Below, piece after piece: positions 26,875-33,484 of a stretch of 45,050 bases of DNA (positions within the stretch are counted from its first letter, which is position 1; the number at the start of each line of letters is the position of its first letter). Source of the DNA: an uncultured Clostridia bacterium (GTDB taxonomy: Bacteria; Bacillota; Clostridia; Oscillospirales; Acutalibacteraceae); assembly GCA_944380775.1 (NCBI GenBank), contig CALWIP010000048.1, positions 1-45,050 on the forward strand, written 5' to 3'. Position numbers and translations under genes: made by a program. A model generated the notes under the pieces. It saw nothing but the letters and a program-made list of their open reading frames with translations, was not told where the DNA came from and ran no database searches.

Positions 26875-27051
26875 TTATTCTTTGTTTTTCGTGGTCTTAT
26901 TTAAGATCAGGATGACCAGGGCGATGAGCAGCATCACAACGAAGATGCCAATCATGCCCTTGCCCATCAATTCCAGCGAGCTCCAGAGGTCTTCGCTCTG
27001 CACGTCGCCCAATACGCTGCGGAACAACACCGTCAAAGTCATCAGGTCCAT
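26875..27051 (-). CDS. OadG-like small membrane subunit (58 residues)
   Basis: ATG at 27051 is preceded by AAGGAGGGG, which overlaps the stop codon of the OadB-like gene, and the frame ends with TAA at 26877-26875. The protein has a polar N-terminal part (with [18 protein letters not shown]), one strong hydrophobic helix (about 34-50) and a Lys-rich cytoplasmic tail KTTKNKE. Size, topology and position directly after oadB are those of the gamma subunit (OadG) of sodium-pumping decarboxylases. The usual Pro/Ala-rich extension that binds zinc and the alpha subunit is missing. I infer it stabilises the beta subunit. It is short enough to be missed by automatic gene callers. Confidence 0.75.
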   Translation of the reverse strand: MDLMTLTVLFRSVLGDVQSEDLWSSLELMGKGMIGIFVVMLLIALVILILNKTTKNKE

Positions 27052-27064
27052 CTTCTGCCCCTCC

Positions 27065-28213
27065 TTACATCATGCCCAAGCTCTGTGCAAACGAGAGGAT
27101 AATGCCGCCCGCCACGACCGAGCCGATCTGGCCGGCCACGTTGGCGCCTACCGCGTGCATGAGCAAGTGGTTCTGGTTGTCCTCCTTGAGGGCCATCTTC
27201 TGGATGACGCGCGCCGACATGGGGAACGCCGAGATGCCTGCGCCGCCGACCATCGGGTTGATCTTGCGGTCCTTCGGCAAGAAGAGGTTGAGCAGCTTGG
27301 CGAAGAGTACGCCGCCAATGGTGTCAAAGATGAACGCTACCAGGCCCAGCGCCATGACGAGCAGCGTGCCCCAGTTGAGGAACTGGTCCGCCTGCATCTG
27401 GAAGGCGATGGTGATGCCGAGGAAGATGGTAATCAAATTGGCCAGCGGGCCTTGCGCGGTCTGCGAAAGGCTCTCCAGGCGGCCGCATTCGCGGATGAGG
27501 TTGCCGAACATCAAAAAGCCGACAAGCTGCGCCGACTGCGGCGAGATCAAGCCCGCGATGAGCGTGACGATGATGGGGAACAGGATTTTCGTCGTGCGGG
27601 AAACAGAGGCCGGGTTGTACGGCATGCGGATCATCCGCTCTTTCTTGGTCGTCACCAGTTTGATGGCGAACGGCTGGATGATCGGTACCAGCGCCATGTA
27701 GGAATAAGCCGCCACGGCGATGGCGCCCATGTAGGCGCTGTTCAGCACGCGGGAAACATAGATGGCCGTCGGGCCGTCCGCCGCGCCGATGACGCCGGCG
27801 CTCATAGCATCCACCAGCGGGAAGCCGAGCAGCACCGCTACCGTTACGGTGAGGAAAATGCCGAACTGCGCCGCGCCGCCAAAGAGCAGCATTTTCGGGT
27901 TGGAAAGCAGCGGGCCAAAGTCGATCATCGCGCCGATGCCTACAAACAGCAGCAGCGGGAAGGCTTCCGACGCTTCGATGCCGACTTCAAAAAGCCAGGA
28001 GACAATGCCGGTGCTGCTCTCGTCGCCGATGACGCCCGGCAGCGGGAGGTTGACCAGGATGGCGCCGAAACCCATCGGCAGAAGCAGAGCGGGTTCATAA
28101 TTCTTCTTGATGGCAAGCCAGATCAGGACGCCGCCGATCAACCACATGACCAGCACGTTCGGGTTCTCCGCGACATACTGGACGCCATCTGTCAAAAAGC
28201 TGAATTCATTCAA
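27065..28213 (-). CDS. Sodium-translocating decarboxylase beta subunit (OadB family)
   Basis: A membrane protein of about 382 residues, the Na+-channel-forming subunit of biotin-dependent decarboxylases for oxaloacetate, methylmalonyl-CoA or glutaconyl-CoA. The family's ion-binding residues are present: Asp in GIGAMIDFGPLLSNP, IGAADGPTAIYVSR, and Asn/Ser/Arg in NPMVGGAGISAFPMSARV. About ten hydrophobic segments are seen. Which start is used is uncertain: TTG at 28213 or CTG at 28216 both follow AAGGAG (28230-28225); no ATG fits. The small OadG-like gene follows at once, but no carboxyltransferase, biotin carrier or biotin ligase gene is in the window. The decarboxylase substrate therefore cannot be named. 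Confidence 0.9.
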   Translation of the reverse strand: MNEFSFLTDGVQYVAENPNVLVMWLIGGVLIWLAIKKNYEPALLLPMGFGAILVNLPLPGVIGDESSTGIVSWLFEVGIEASEAFPLLLFVGIGAMIDFGPLLSNPKMLLFGGAAQFGIFLTVTVAVLLGFPLVDAMSAGVIGAADGPTAIYVSRVLNSAYMGAIAVAAYSYMALVPIIQPFAIKLVTTKKERMIRMPYNPASVSRTTKILFPIIVTLIAGLISPQSAQLVGFLMFGNLIRECGRLESLSQTAQGPLANLITIFLGITIAFQMQADQFLNWGTLLVMALGLVAFIFDTIGGVLFAKLLNLFLPKDRKINPMVGGAGISAFPMSARVIQKMALKEDNQNHLLMHAVGANVAGQIGSVVAGGIILSFAQSLGMM

Positions 28214-28317
28214 CAGATTTGACTCTCCTTTTCTTTTGGATTTTCCTTTCTCTTCCCTGCGCCCGCCCGGATGCCCCGGCGGGATACGCCTCCAGGACTT
28301 GGAAAGCATACAGCTTT

Positions 28318-28346
28318 ATTATATCGGCTGCGGGCGCGTTTTTCAA
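28318..28346 (-). promoter_or_regulatory. Promoter of the oadB-oadG-proS unit
   Basis: On the minus strand TTGAAA (28346-28341) and TATAAT (28323-28318) are spaced by exactly 17 nt. The -35 box begins right where the T run of the acpP terminator ends. Confidence 0.85.
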
Positions 28347-28377
28347 GAAAAAAATCCGCTGCTCGCACAGCGGATTT
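28347..28377 (-). terminator. Intrinsic terminator of acpP
   Basis: AAATCCGCTG (28352-28361) and CAGCGGATTT (28368-28377) form a 10-bp perfect stem. Read on the minus strand it is followed by a run of T down to 28347. It separates acpP from the oadB unit. Confidence 0.85.
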
Positions 28378-28402
28378 ATCCGGGCCGTTGGGAGCGGCTC
28401 TC

Positions 28403-28630
28403 TCAGGAATTTTCCTCGATATATTTGACGAGCTCACCGACCGTTTTGATGTTCTCGACTTCCCCGTCCGGGATCTCGATCTCGAATTCATCCTCGATGG
28501 ACATCAAAAGATCCACCACGTCCAAGGAATCGGCGCCGAGGTCTTCGGCAATCTTCGTGTCAAGGGTGATGGTATCCTCTTCCACATCGAACTGCTCGCT
28601 CAGGATCGCCTTTACCTTCTCAAAAACCAT
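28403..28630 (-). CDS. acpP: Acyl carrier protein
   Basis: A 75-residue acidic acyl carrier protein that carries growing fatty acids on a phosphopantetheine arm. The attachment Ser lies in GADSLDVVDL (about residue 36, motif DSL), followed by the acidic recognition helix and IEDEFEIEIPD. Length and charge are standard. The ATG at 28630 has GAGGAGG upstream. It is transcribed alone between its own promoter and terminator, away from any other fatty-acid gene in this window. Confidence 0.96.
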   Translation of the reverse strand: MVFEKVKAILSEQFDVEEDTITLDTKIAEDLGADSLDVVDLLMSIEDEFEIEIPDGEVENIKTVGELVKYIEENS

Positions 28631-28706
28631 TCTTTCTTTCCTCCTCTGAAATTCTGCACGAACGCGCATGGTTTGTACGGAACGACCGCCGCCACCGCAG
28701 TCCCGG

Positions 28707-28735
28707 TGGACAAGCGGCGTCGCCTGTGGTACAAT
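28707..28735 (+). promoter_or_regulatory. Promoter of the aroE-aroK fusion gene
   Basis: TGGACA (28707-28712) and TACAAT (28730-28735) spaced by 17 nt, about 145 nt upstream of the start. It lies just beyond the divergent acpP promoter. Confidence 0.65.
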
Positions 28736-28747
28736 TCCTATATCCAC

Positions 28748-28776
28748 ATCTTATTAGCAATCGCCCGCTTTGTCAA
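28748..28776 (-). promoter_or_regulatory. Promoter of acpP
   Basis: On the minus strand a perfect TTGACA (28776-28771) and TAAGAT (28753-28748) are 17 nt apart, about 115 nt before the acpP start. Confidence 0.7.
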
Positions 28777-28883
28777 TATGCAATTTACATTTTTTTACGC
28801 GGCCGGGGAAAAAGGCTGCCCGGGCCGGCCTGGCTTCGGGCGCAGGGCGGGACCCCGGCGGGCGCGGGGAAAGGGAGATCAGG

Positions 28884-30239
28884 ATGAAACAATATGCAGT
28901 CGTCGGGCATCCGGTCGGCCACACGATGTCGCCGTTTTTGCACGGGCGGCTTTTTGCGCTGGACGGCGTGGAGGCGTCTTACCGCGCGCTGGATTTGCCG
29001 GACCTGGAGGATCCGCAGGCGCAGGAGACGCTCGCCGCGCTGGACGGGTACAATGTGACAATCCCCTACAAGCAAGCGGTCATCCCGCTTTTGCAGCGCC
29101 TGGACGAAAAGGCGTGCCGCTTTGGCTCGGTGAACACGGTGAAGAACGAGGGCGGGCATTCCTGCGGCTACACGACGGACGGCGCGGGCTTCCGCTACGC
29201 GGTGGACGCGGCGGGAGTGGGGCTCTCCGGCCGGTGCGTGCTGCTGGGCAGCGGCGGCGCGGCGCGCGCGCTGGCGTTTGAAGTGTTAGACGCCCGCGGC
29301 GCCTTGACTCTCGCGGTGCGGGACCCCAGTTACCCCAAGGGGCGCGCGCTGGCGGGGGAGCTGCTCTCCCGCGTGCCGGGCGCGCAGGTGGACTGCGTGA
29401 GCTTTTCGGAACTGGAGGCGTCGCAGGCGGGCTACGACTTGCTTATCAACGCGACGCCGGTGGGCATGTACCCGCACGACGGCGTTTCCCCGGTGAGCGA
29501 AGCGGTGGTGCGCCGCTGCGCCGCCGTGTTTGACGCGGTGTACAACCCGGCGCAGACCCGCCTGCTGGCGTACGCCGCGCAGAACGGCGTCAAGGCGATT
29601 GGCGGCATGGCGATGCTGGTAGGGCAGGCCGCCGCCGCCCATGCGGTTTGGAACGGCGCGTCCTACCGCCCGGCGCAGCTGGAGGCGCTTTGCCGCGAAG
29701 CCGCCCAAGAGATGGAGCGGCTTTTCCCGCGCAAAAAGAGCGTGGTGCTCTGCGGCTTCATGGGCAGCGGGAAGACCACCGTGGGCCGCTGCCTGGCGGA
29801 ACTTTCCGGCCGGGAATTTTTAGACCTGGACCGCTACATCGAGGAACGCGCGGGGATGGAGATCCGCACGATCTTCGAGACGATGGGCGAGGGCGCGTTC
29901 CGCGAGATGGAGGCGCAGGCGGCGCGGGAGCTCTCCGGCCGCGCGGGGCTGGTCATCGCCGCGGGCGGCGGCACGCTGCTTTCGGAACAGAACTGCGAGG
30001 CGCTGCGCAAAAATGCGGCCATCGTCCTGCTGGACGTCTCCGCCGCCGCGCTGAAGGAACGCCTGCGGCGCGACACGGCGCGCCCGCTGCTCAACGGCCC
30101 CGGCGGCCGCAACGAGACCATCGACCGCCTGCTCGCCGAGCGGATGCCGCGCTACCGCGCCGCCGCGGACCTCGTGGTGGACGCAAACCTGCCGCCGCGC
30201 CCGGTTGCGCGCCGCGTGCTGGAGGCTTTGGGAGAATAG
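28884..30239 (+). CDS. aroE-aroK: Shikimate dehydrogenase-shikimate kinase fusion
   Basis: A 451-residue bifunctional enzyme for two consecutive steps of chorismate synthesis. The AroE part (about 1-275) reduces 3-dehydroshikimate with NADPH: shikimate site GHTMSPFLHG, catalytic Lys in NVTIPYK, Asp in GYTTDGAGF, and the nucleotide motif LLGSGGAARAL. The AroK part (about 285-451) phosphorylates shikimate: P-loop GFMGSGKTTVG near residue 290, DLDRYIEE, the Arg of AFREMEAQ, AAGGGTLL, and the lid RPLLNGPGG. Each half has the length of the free-standing enzyme. The start at 28884 has AAGGGAG upstream; a longer frame upstream lacks a ribosome site. It heads the aromatic locus but is followed by its own terminator and a second promoter. 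Confidence 0.95.
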   Translation: MKQYAVVGHPVGHTMSPFLHGRLFALDGVEASYRALDLPDLEDPQAQETLAALDGYNVTIPYKQAVIPLLQRLDEKACRFGSVNTVKNEGGHSCGYTTDGAGFRYAVDAAGVGLSGRCVLLGSGGAARALAFEVLDARGALTLAVRDPSYPKGRALAGELLSRVPGAQVDCVSFSELEASQAGYDLLINATPVGMYPHDGVSPVSEAVVRRCAAVFDAVYNPAQTRLLAYAAQNGVKAIGGMAMLVGQAAAAHAVWNGASYRPAQLEALCREAAQEMERLFPRKKSVVLCGFMGSGKTTVGRCLAELSGREFLDLDRYIEERAGMEIRTIFETMGEGAFREMEAQAARELSGRAGLVIAAGGGTLLSEQNCEALRKNAAIVLLDVSAAALKERLRRDTARPLLNGPGGRNETIDRLLAERMPRYRAAADLVVDANLPPRPVARRVLEALGE

Positions 30240-30244
30240 CCGCC

Positions 30245-30268
30245 CGGCGGCGCATCCCGCCGTTTTTT
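30245..30268 (+). terminator. Intrinsic terminator after aroE-aroK
   Basis: CGGCGG (30245-30250) and CCGCCG (30257-30262) form a short GC stem followed by six T (30263-30268). The next promoter starts 10 nt later. Confidence 0.7.
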
Positions 30269-30278
30269 CGTGTTCCCC

Positions 30279-30307
30279 TTGACAAATCCTGTGGAATTCG
30301 CTATAGT
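30279..30307 (+). promoter_or_regulatory. Promoter of the attenuated aro operon
   Basis: A perfect TTGACA (30279-30284) and TATAGT (30302-30307) with a 17-nt spacer. Transcription would start about 25 nt before the ribosome site of the leader peptide. Confidence 0.88.
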
Positions 30308-30339
30308 AAAACACGAAGAGATCCAAGGAGGATTTTGCA

Positions 30340-30444
30340 ATGAGCCAAATTTCCCGTCGATTTACCGGTTTTGCGGTCCCCTGCTTTTTTGCGTGGGGCT
30401 TTTTCGCATGCCATCAAACCGGCTGTCGGCGCTCTTGCAGATGA
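30340..30444 (+). CDS. Phe-rich leader peptide of the aro operon
   Basis: A 34-codon reading frame with ATG at 30340, AAGGAGG at 30325-30331 (8 nt away) and TGA at 30442-30444. It contains six Phe codons (residues 8, 11, 16, 17, 21, 22) and one Trp (19), with two tight pairs FF around AWG. The rest has no obvious fold. It lies between a strong promoter and a terminator directly before the DAHP synthase gene. These are the classic marks of a leader peptide for ribosome-mediated attenuation sensing charged tRNA-Phe (as in enteric pheA and aro leaders). It should have no function as a protein. Confidence 0.8.
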   Translation: MSQISRRFTGFAVPCFFAWGFFACHQTGCRRSCR

Positions 30445-30494
30445 GATCCCTGTGGATTTTGATGATTATCGAGAAGAATCTTTGGGATGAAAGA

Positions 30495-30531
30495 ACAGCG
30501 GGGCCGGTCGCGGTCCCGCTGTTTTTCTTTT
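30495..30531 (+). terminator. Attenuator terminator before DAHP synthase
   Basis: ACAGCGGGGCCG (30495-30506) and CGGTCCCGCTGT (30511-30522) pair over 12 bp with one G-T wobble and a 4-nt loop; TTTTTCTTTT follows. The alternative partner is ACCGGCTGT (30418-30426) inside the end of the leader reading frame. It can pair with CCGGT (30504-30508) and ACAG (30495-30498) and so break the terminator. A ribosome stalled on the Phe codons leaves 30418-30426 free (antitermination); one reaching the stop codon covers it (termination). The pairing is my inference. Confidence 0.8.
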
Positions 30532-30556
30532 CCCACCAGAAGCGGAGGAACAGACC

Positions 30557-31576
30557 ATGATCATCGTACTCAAACCGGAGTGCAGCCAGGAGCAGCTCAA
30601 ACGTTTCACAGACACGCTCACCCAGCGCCACGACGTGAAGGTGAACACCTGGGTCGGGACGCAGAGCACCGTCCTCGGCCTCATCGGCGACACGTCTGCC
30701 ATTGACATCGACTACATTGCCGCGCAGGATTTCGTCGAAAGCGTCAAGCGCGTGCAGGAGCCGTACAAAAAGGCGAACCGGAAGTTCCATCCCGACGACA
30801 CGGTCATTACGCTGCCGGGCGGGCAGACCATCGGCGGGGGAGGCCTCGCGCTGATGGCGGGGCCCTGCTCGGTGGAGAGCGAGGCTCAGATTTGCGGCGT
30901 GGCAGAGCGTGTGAAAAAGGCGGGGGCGCAGTTCCTGCGCGGCGGCGCGTTCAAGCCGCGGACGAGCCCGTACGCCTTCCAGGGTATGAAGGCGGAGGGC
31001 CTTGCCCTGCTCAGCGAGGCGAAGAAAATGACCGGCCTGCCAATTGTCACCGAAATCATGCGGGTTTCCCATTTGGATTTGTTCGAGGATGTCGACATCA
31101 TCCAGGTTGGCGCGCGGAATATGCAGAATTTTGAGCTCCTCAAGGAATTGGGCAAGATTGACAAGCCGGTTTTGCTCAAGCGCGGCCTGTGCAGCACCAT
31201 TGAAGAATTGTTAATGAGCGCCGAATATATCATGGCGGGCGGCAACGAACGCGTCATCCTCTGTGAACGCGGCATCCGCACCTATGAGACGTACACCCGC
31301 AATACGCTGGATATTTCTGCGGTGCCAATCCTCAAAAAGCTTTCCCACCTGCCGGTGGTTGTGGACCCGAGCCATGCCTCCGGCATCGCCTGGCTGGTGG
31401 AGCCGCTGGCGCTGGCGGCGGTAGCAGCCGGCGCGGACGGCCTCATCATCGAGGTGCACAACGACCCGAGCCACGCGCTCTCCGACGGCGCGCAGTCGCT
31501 CACGCCGGATCAATTCGACCAAGTTGCGAAAAAGGTCTTCCAGGCGGCCAAGGCTTTCGGGAGGGATGTGGCGTAA
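30557..31576 (+). CDS. aroF: 3-deoxy-7-phosphoheptulonate (DAHP) synthase, type I-beta
   Basis: A 339-residue enzyme joining phosphoenolpyruvate and erythrose 4-phosphate, the first step to aromatic amino acids. Residues 1-70 form the ferredoxin-like regulatory domain of the Thermotoga-type enzymes, which in that group mediates inhibition by Tyr or Phe. The (beta/alpha)8 barrel follows: metal-binding Cys104 in AGPCSVES, FKPRTSPYAFQG, QVGARNMQNF, and the metal His in VVDPSHASG. Length fits the group. The ribosome site is GCGGAGG. It is the first structural gene after the leader/attenuator, so both enzyme activity and transcription are expected to respond to Phe. The symbol aroF is by convention; some annotations use aroA or aroG. 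Confidence 0.95.
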   Translation: MIIVLKPECSQEQLKRFTDTLTQRHDVKVNTWVGTQSTVLGLIGDTSAIDIDYIAAQDFVESVKRVQEPYKKANRKFHPDDTVITLPGGQTIGGGGLALMAGPCSVESEAQICGVAERVKKAGAQFLRGGAFKPRTSPYAFQGMKAEGLALLSEAKKMTGLPIVTEIMRVSHLDLFEDVDIIQVGARNMQNFELLKELGKIDKPVLLKRGLCSTIEELLMSAEYIMAGGNERVILCERGIRTYETYTRNTLDISAVPILKKLSHLPVVVDPSHASGIAWLVEPLALAAVAAGADGLIIEVHNDPSHALSDGAQSLTPDQFDQVAKKVFQAAKAFGRDVA

Positions 31577-31577
31577 C

Positions 31578-32414
31578 ATGGCGGAACGCGTCGTTGTCGT
31601 AGGCTTGGGCCTGATCGGCGGCTCCCTGGCCAAAGCGCTCACCGGGCGGGCCGGCTGTACGGTGCTGGGGATCGACCAAAACCCCGCGGTGGTGGAAAAG
31701 GCCGTGGCCTGCGGGGCCATCGCGCGGGAAGCGGATGCGGCGGACCTGCGGGACGCCGATGTGCTCTACCTCTGCCTTTACCCGCAGGCTACCATTGATT
31801 TTGTCCGCGCGCACGGCGCGGAGATCGGCAGGCAGTGCGTCGTCACCGACACCTGCGGCGTCAAAAGCGCGGTCTGCCCGGCGCTGCAAGCGCTTTCCGC
31901 AGAATACGGTTTCCCGTTTGTGGGCGGGCACCCGATGGCGGGCAAAGAGAAAAACGGGTTTGACGTGAGCGAGGCCGCGCTGTTCGACGGCGCGAGCTAC
32001 CTGCTCACGCCGTGCGGCGCGCCGGAGGCGGCCGTGGAGACGCTGCGCGGCCTCGCGGTGCGCATGGGTTTCGGCGGCGTGGTGGTCACAACGCCGGAGC
32101 ACCACGACGAGATGATCGCCTACACTTCGCAGGTGCCGCACATCCTGGCGTGCGCCTATGTGCTCAGCCCGCGCTGCCTGGAACACCGGGGGTATTCGGC
32201 GGGCAGCTACCGCGATGTTTCGCGCGTCGCGCGGATTAATGAACAACTTTGGACAGAATTATTCCTGGATAACGGCGCGGCGCTTTCCCGCGAATTGGGG
32301 ACGCTGGCAGAACACCTCGCGCAGCTCAAGCGCGCCGTGGACCAAAAGGATGCGGAAACCCTGCGCCGTTTGCTGCGGCAGGGCCGCGAACGGAAGGAGA
32401 GCATGGGAGAATGA
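31578..32414 (+). CDS. tyrA: Prephenate dehydrogenase
   Basis: A 278-residue enzyme of tyrosine synthesis that oxidatively decarboxylates prephenate to 4-hydroxyphenylpyruvate. The nucleotide fold has VVGLGLIGGSLAKAL (about 5-19) and an acidic residue at the end of the second strand (GIDQN), favouring NAD+. The active-site His lies in GGHPMAGKEKNGF, and the helical C-terminal half has SQVPHILACAY and SYRDVSRVA. There is no ACT domain, so feedback control by Tyr is less likely than in longer homologues. It starts one base after the aroF stop and overlaps aroB by 4 nt (ATGA). Confidence 0.94.
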   Translation: MAERVVVVGLGLIGGSLAKALTGRAGCTVLGIDQNPAVVEKAVACGAIAREADAADLRDADVLYLCLYPQATIDFVRAHGAEIGRQCVVTDTCGVKSAVCPALQALSAEYGFPFVGGHPMAGKEKNGFDVSEAALFDGASYLLTPCGAPEAAVETLRGLAVRMGFGGVVVTTPEHHDEMIAYTSQVPHILACAYVLSPRCLEHRGYSAGSYRDVSRVARINEQLWTELFLDNGAALSRELGTLAEHLAQLKRAVDQKDAETLRRLLRQGRERKESMGE

Positions 32415-33484
32415 CACAACTGCAAGTGAACACCTCGCGGCCATACCGCATCGCGGTGGAAAACGGCAGCCTCCCGCGCTTGGGGGCGTTTGCGCAGGAG
32501 GTCTTCCGGCCTGGCGCGCGGGCCATGCTGGTGGGGGACAGCAACGTGCTGCCGCTCTACGGGGAGGCGGCGCGCCGCTCGCTGGAAGAAGCGGGCTTTT
32601 CCTGCGCGCGCTTTTCTTTTCCGGCGGGGGAGGCGTCGAAACAGCTTTCCACCGTACAGGCGCTCTACGGCGCGCTGGCGGAGCATGCGTTTACGCGCAG
32701 CGACTTCCTCGTGGCGCTCGGCGGCGGCGTGACGGGGGACCTGACCGGATTTGCCGCCGCCACTTATTTGCGCGGGGTCGGCTTTTTACAGGTCCCCACG
32801 TCGCTGCTCGCGCAGATCGATTCCTCCGTTGGCGGGAAGACCGGCGTCGACCTGCCGCAGGGAAAAAACCTGGTGGGCGCGTTTCACCAGCCGCGCTTCG
32901 TGCTCATTGACCCGCAGGTGCTCTCCACACTGCCGCCGCGTTTCTTTGCGGACGGCATGGGAGAAGCGGTCAAATACGGATGCATCCGCGACCGCGCGCT
33001 ATTCGAGGAGATCGCCTCCCACCCGGTGCGCGAGGATCCGGAGCGCCTGCGCAGGATGATCTACCGCTGTGTGGACTGCAAGCGGGAGATCGTCGAGCGG
33101 GACGAATATGACACCGGCGAGCGGATGCTGCTGAATTTTGGCCATACGCTCGGCCATGCGCTGGAAAAGCTGCATGGATTTTCCGGCTTGACACACGGCG
33201 GAGCCGTGGGGGTCGGCATGGTGTGGATTTCCCGGGCGGGGGAGCGAGCCGGCCTAACCGAGCCGGGGACGGCGGCGCGCATTGCGGCCGCGTTGGAGCG
33301 CTGCGGCCTCCCCACCGGGGACAGCGCGCCGCTGCCGCAGGTGTTGGAGGCGACCCGGCTGGACAAAAAGAGCCGGGACGGCGTTTTGAACCTGGTTTTG
33401 TTGCGCCGCATCGGCGAGGCGTTTGTCCACCCGGTGCCGCGCAGCGAAGTCGAGGCGTTTTTGGAGGGATGCAACCATGCGTGA
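32411..33484 (+). CDS. aroB: 3-dehydroquinate synthase
   Basis: A 357-residue enzyme converting DAHP to 3-dehydroquinate using NAD+ and zinc. Conserved segments: VALGGGVTGDLTGFAAATYLRG, VPTSLLAQIDSSVGGKTGVDLPQGKNLVGAF, GMGEAVKYG, and the zinc His region NFGHTLGHALEKL and LTHGGAVGVGM. Length is standard. The ATG overlaps the tyrA stop by 4 nt and the 3' end overlaps aroA by 8 nt, so the operon is translationally coupled. Confidence 0.96.
   Translation: MTQLQVNTSRPYRIAVENGSLPRLGAFAQEVFRPGARAMLVGDSNVLPLYGEAARRSLEEAGFSCARFSFPAGEASKQLSTVQALYGALAEHAFTRSDFLVALGGGVTGDLTGFAAATYLRGVGFLQVPTSLLAQIDSSVGGKTGVDLPQGKNLVGAFHQPRFVLIDPQVLSTLPPRFFADGMGEAVKYGCIRDRALFEEIASHPVREDPERLRRMIYRCVDCKREIVERDEYDTGERMLLNFGHTLGHALEKLHGFSGLTHGGAVGVGMVWISRAGERAGLTEPGTAARIAAALERCGLPTGDSAPLPQVLEATRLDKKSRDGVLNLVLLRRIGEAFVHPVPRSEVEAFLEGCNHA

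Noticed and set aside
28631-28883. A T box ahead of the aroE-aroK gene
   Set aside because: The conserved T-box sequence (AGGGTGGNACCGCG type) and an antiterminator are not present; only promoters are seen.
30270-30560. A 96-codon open frame running across the aro promoter and attenuator
   Set aside because: It spans the promoter and has no ribosome site; the Phe-rich ORF in another frame has a perfect one and explains the region.
31566-31577. Upstream ATG at 31566 as the tyrA start
   Set aside because: The ribosome site GGGAGGG would abut the ATG directly; the ATG at 31578 starts the nucleotide-binding strand as in homologues.
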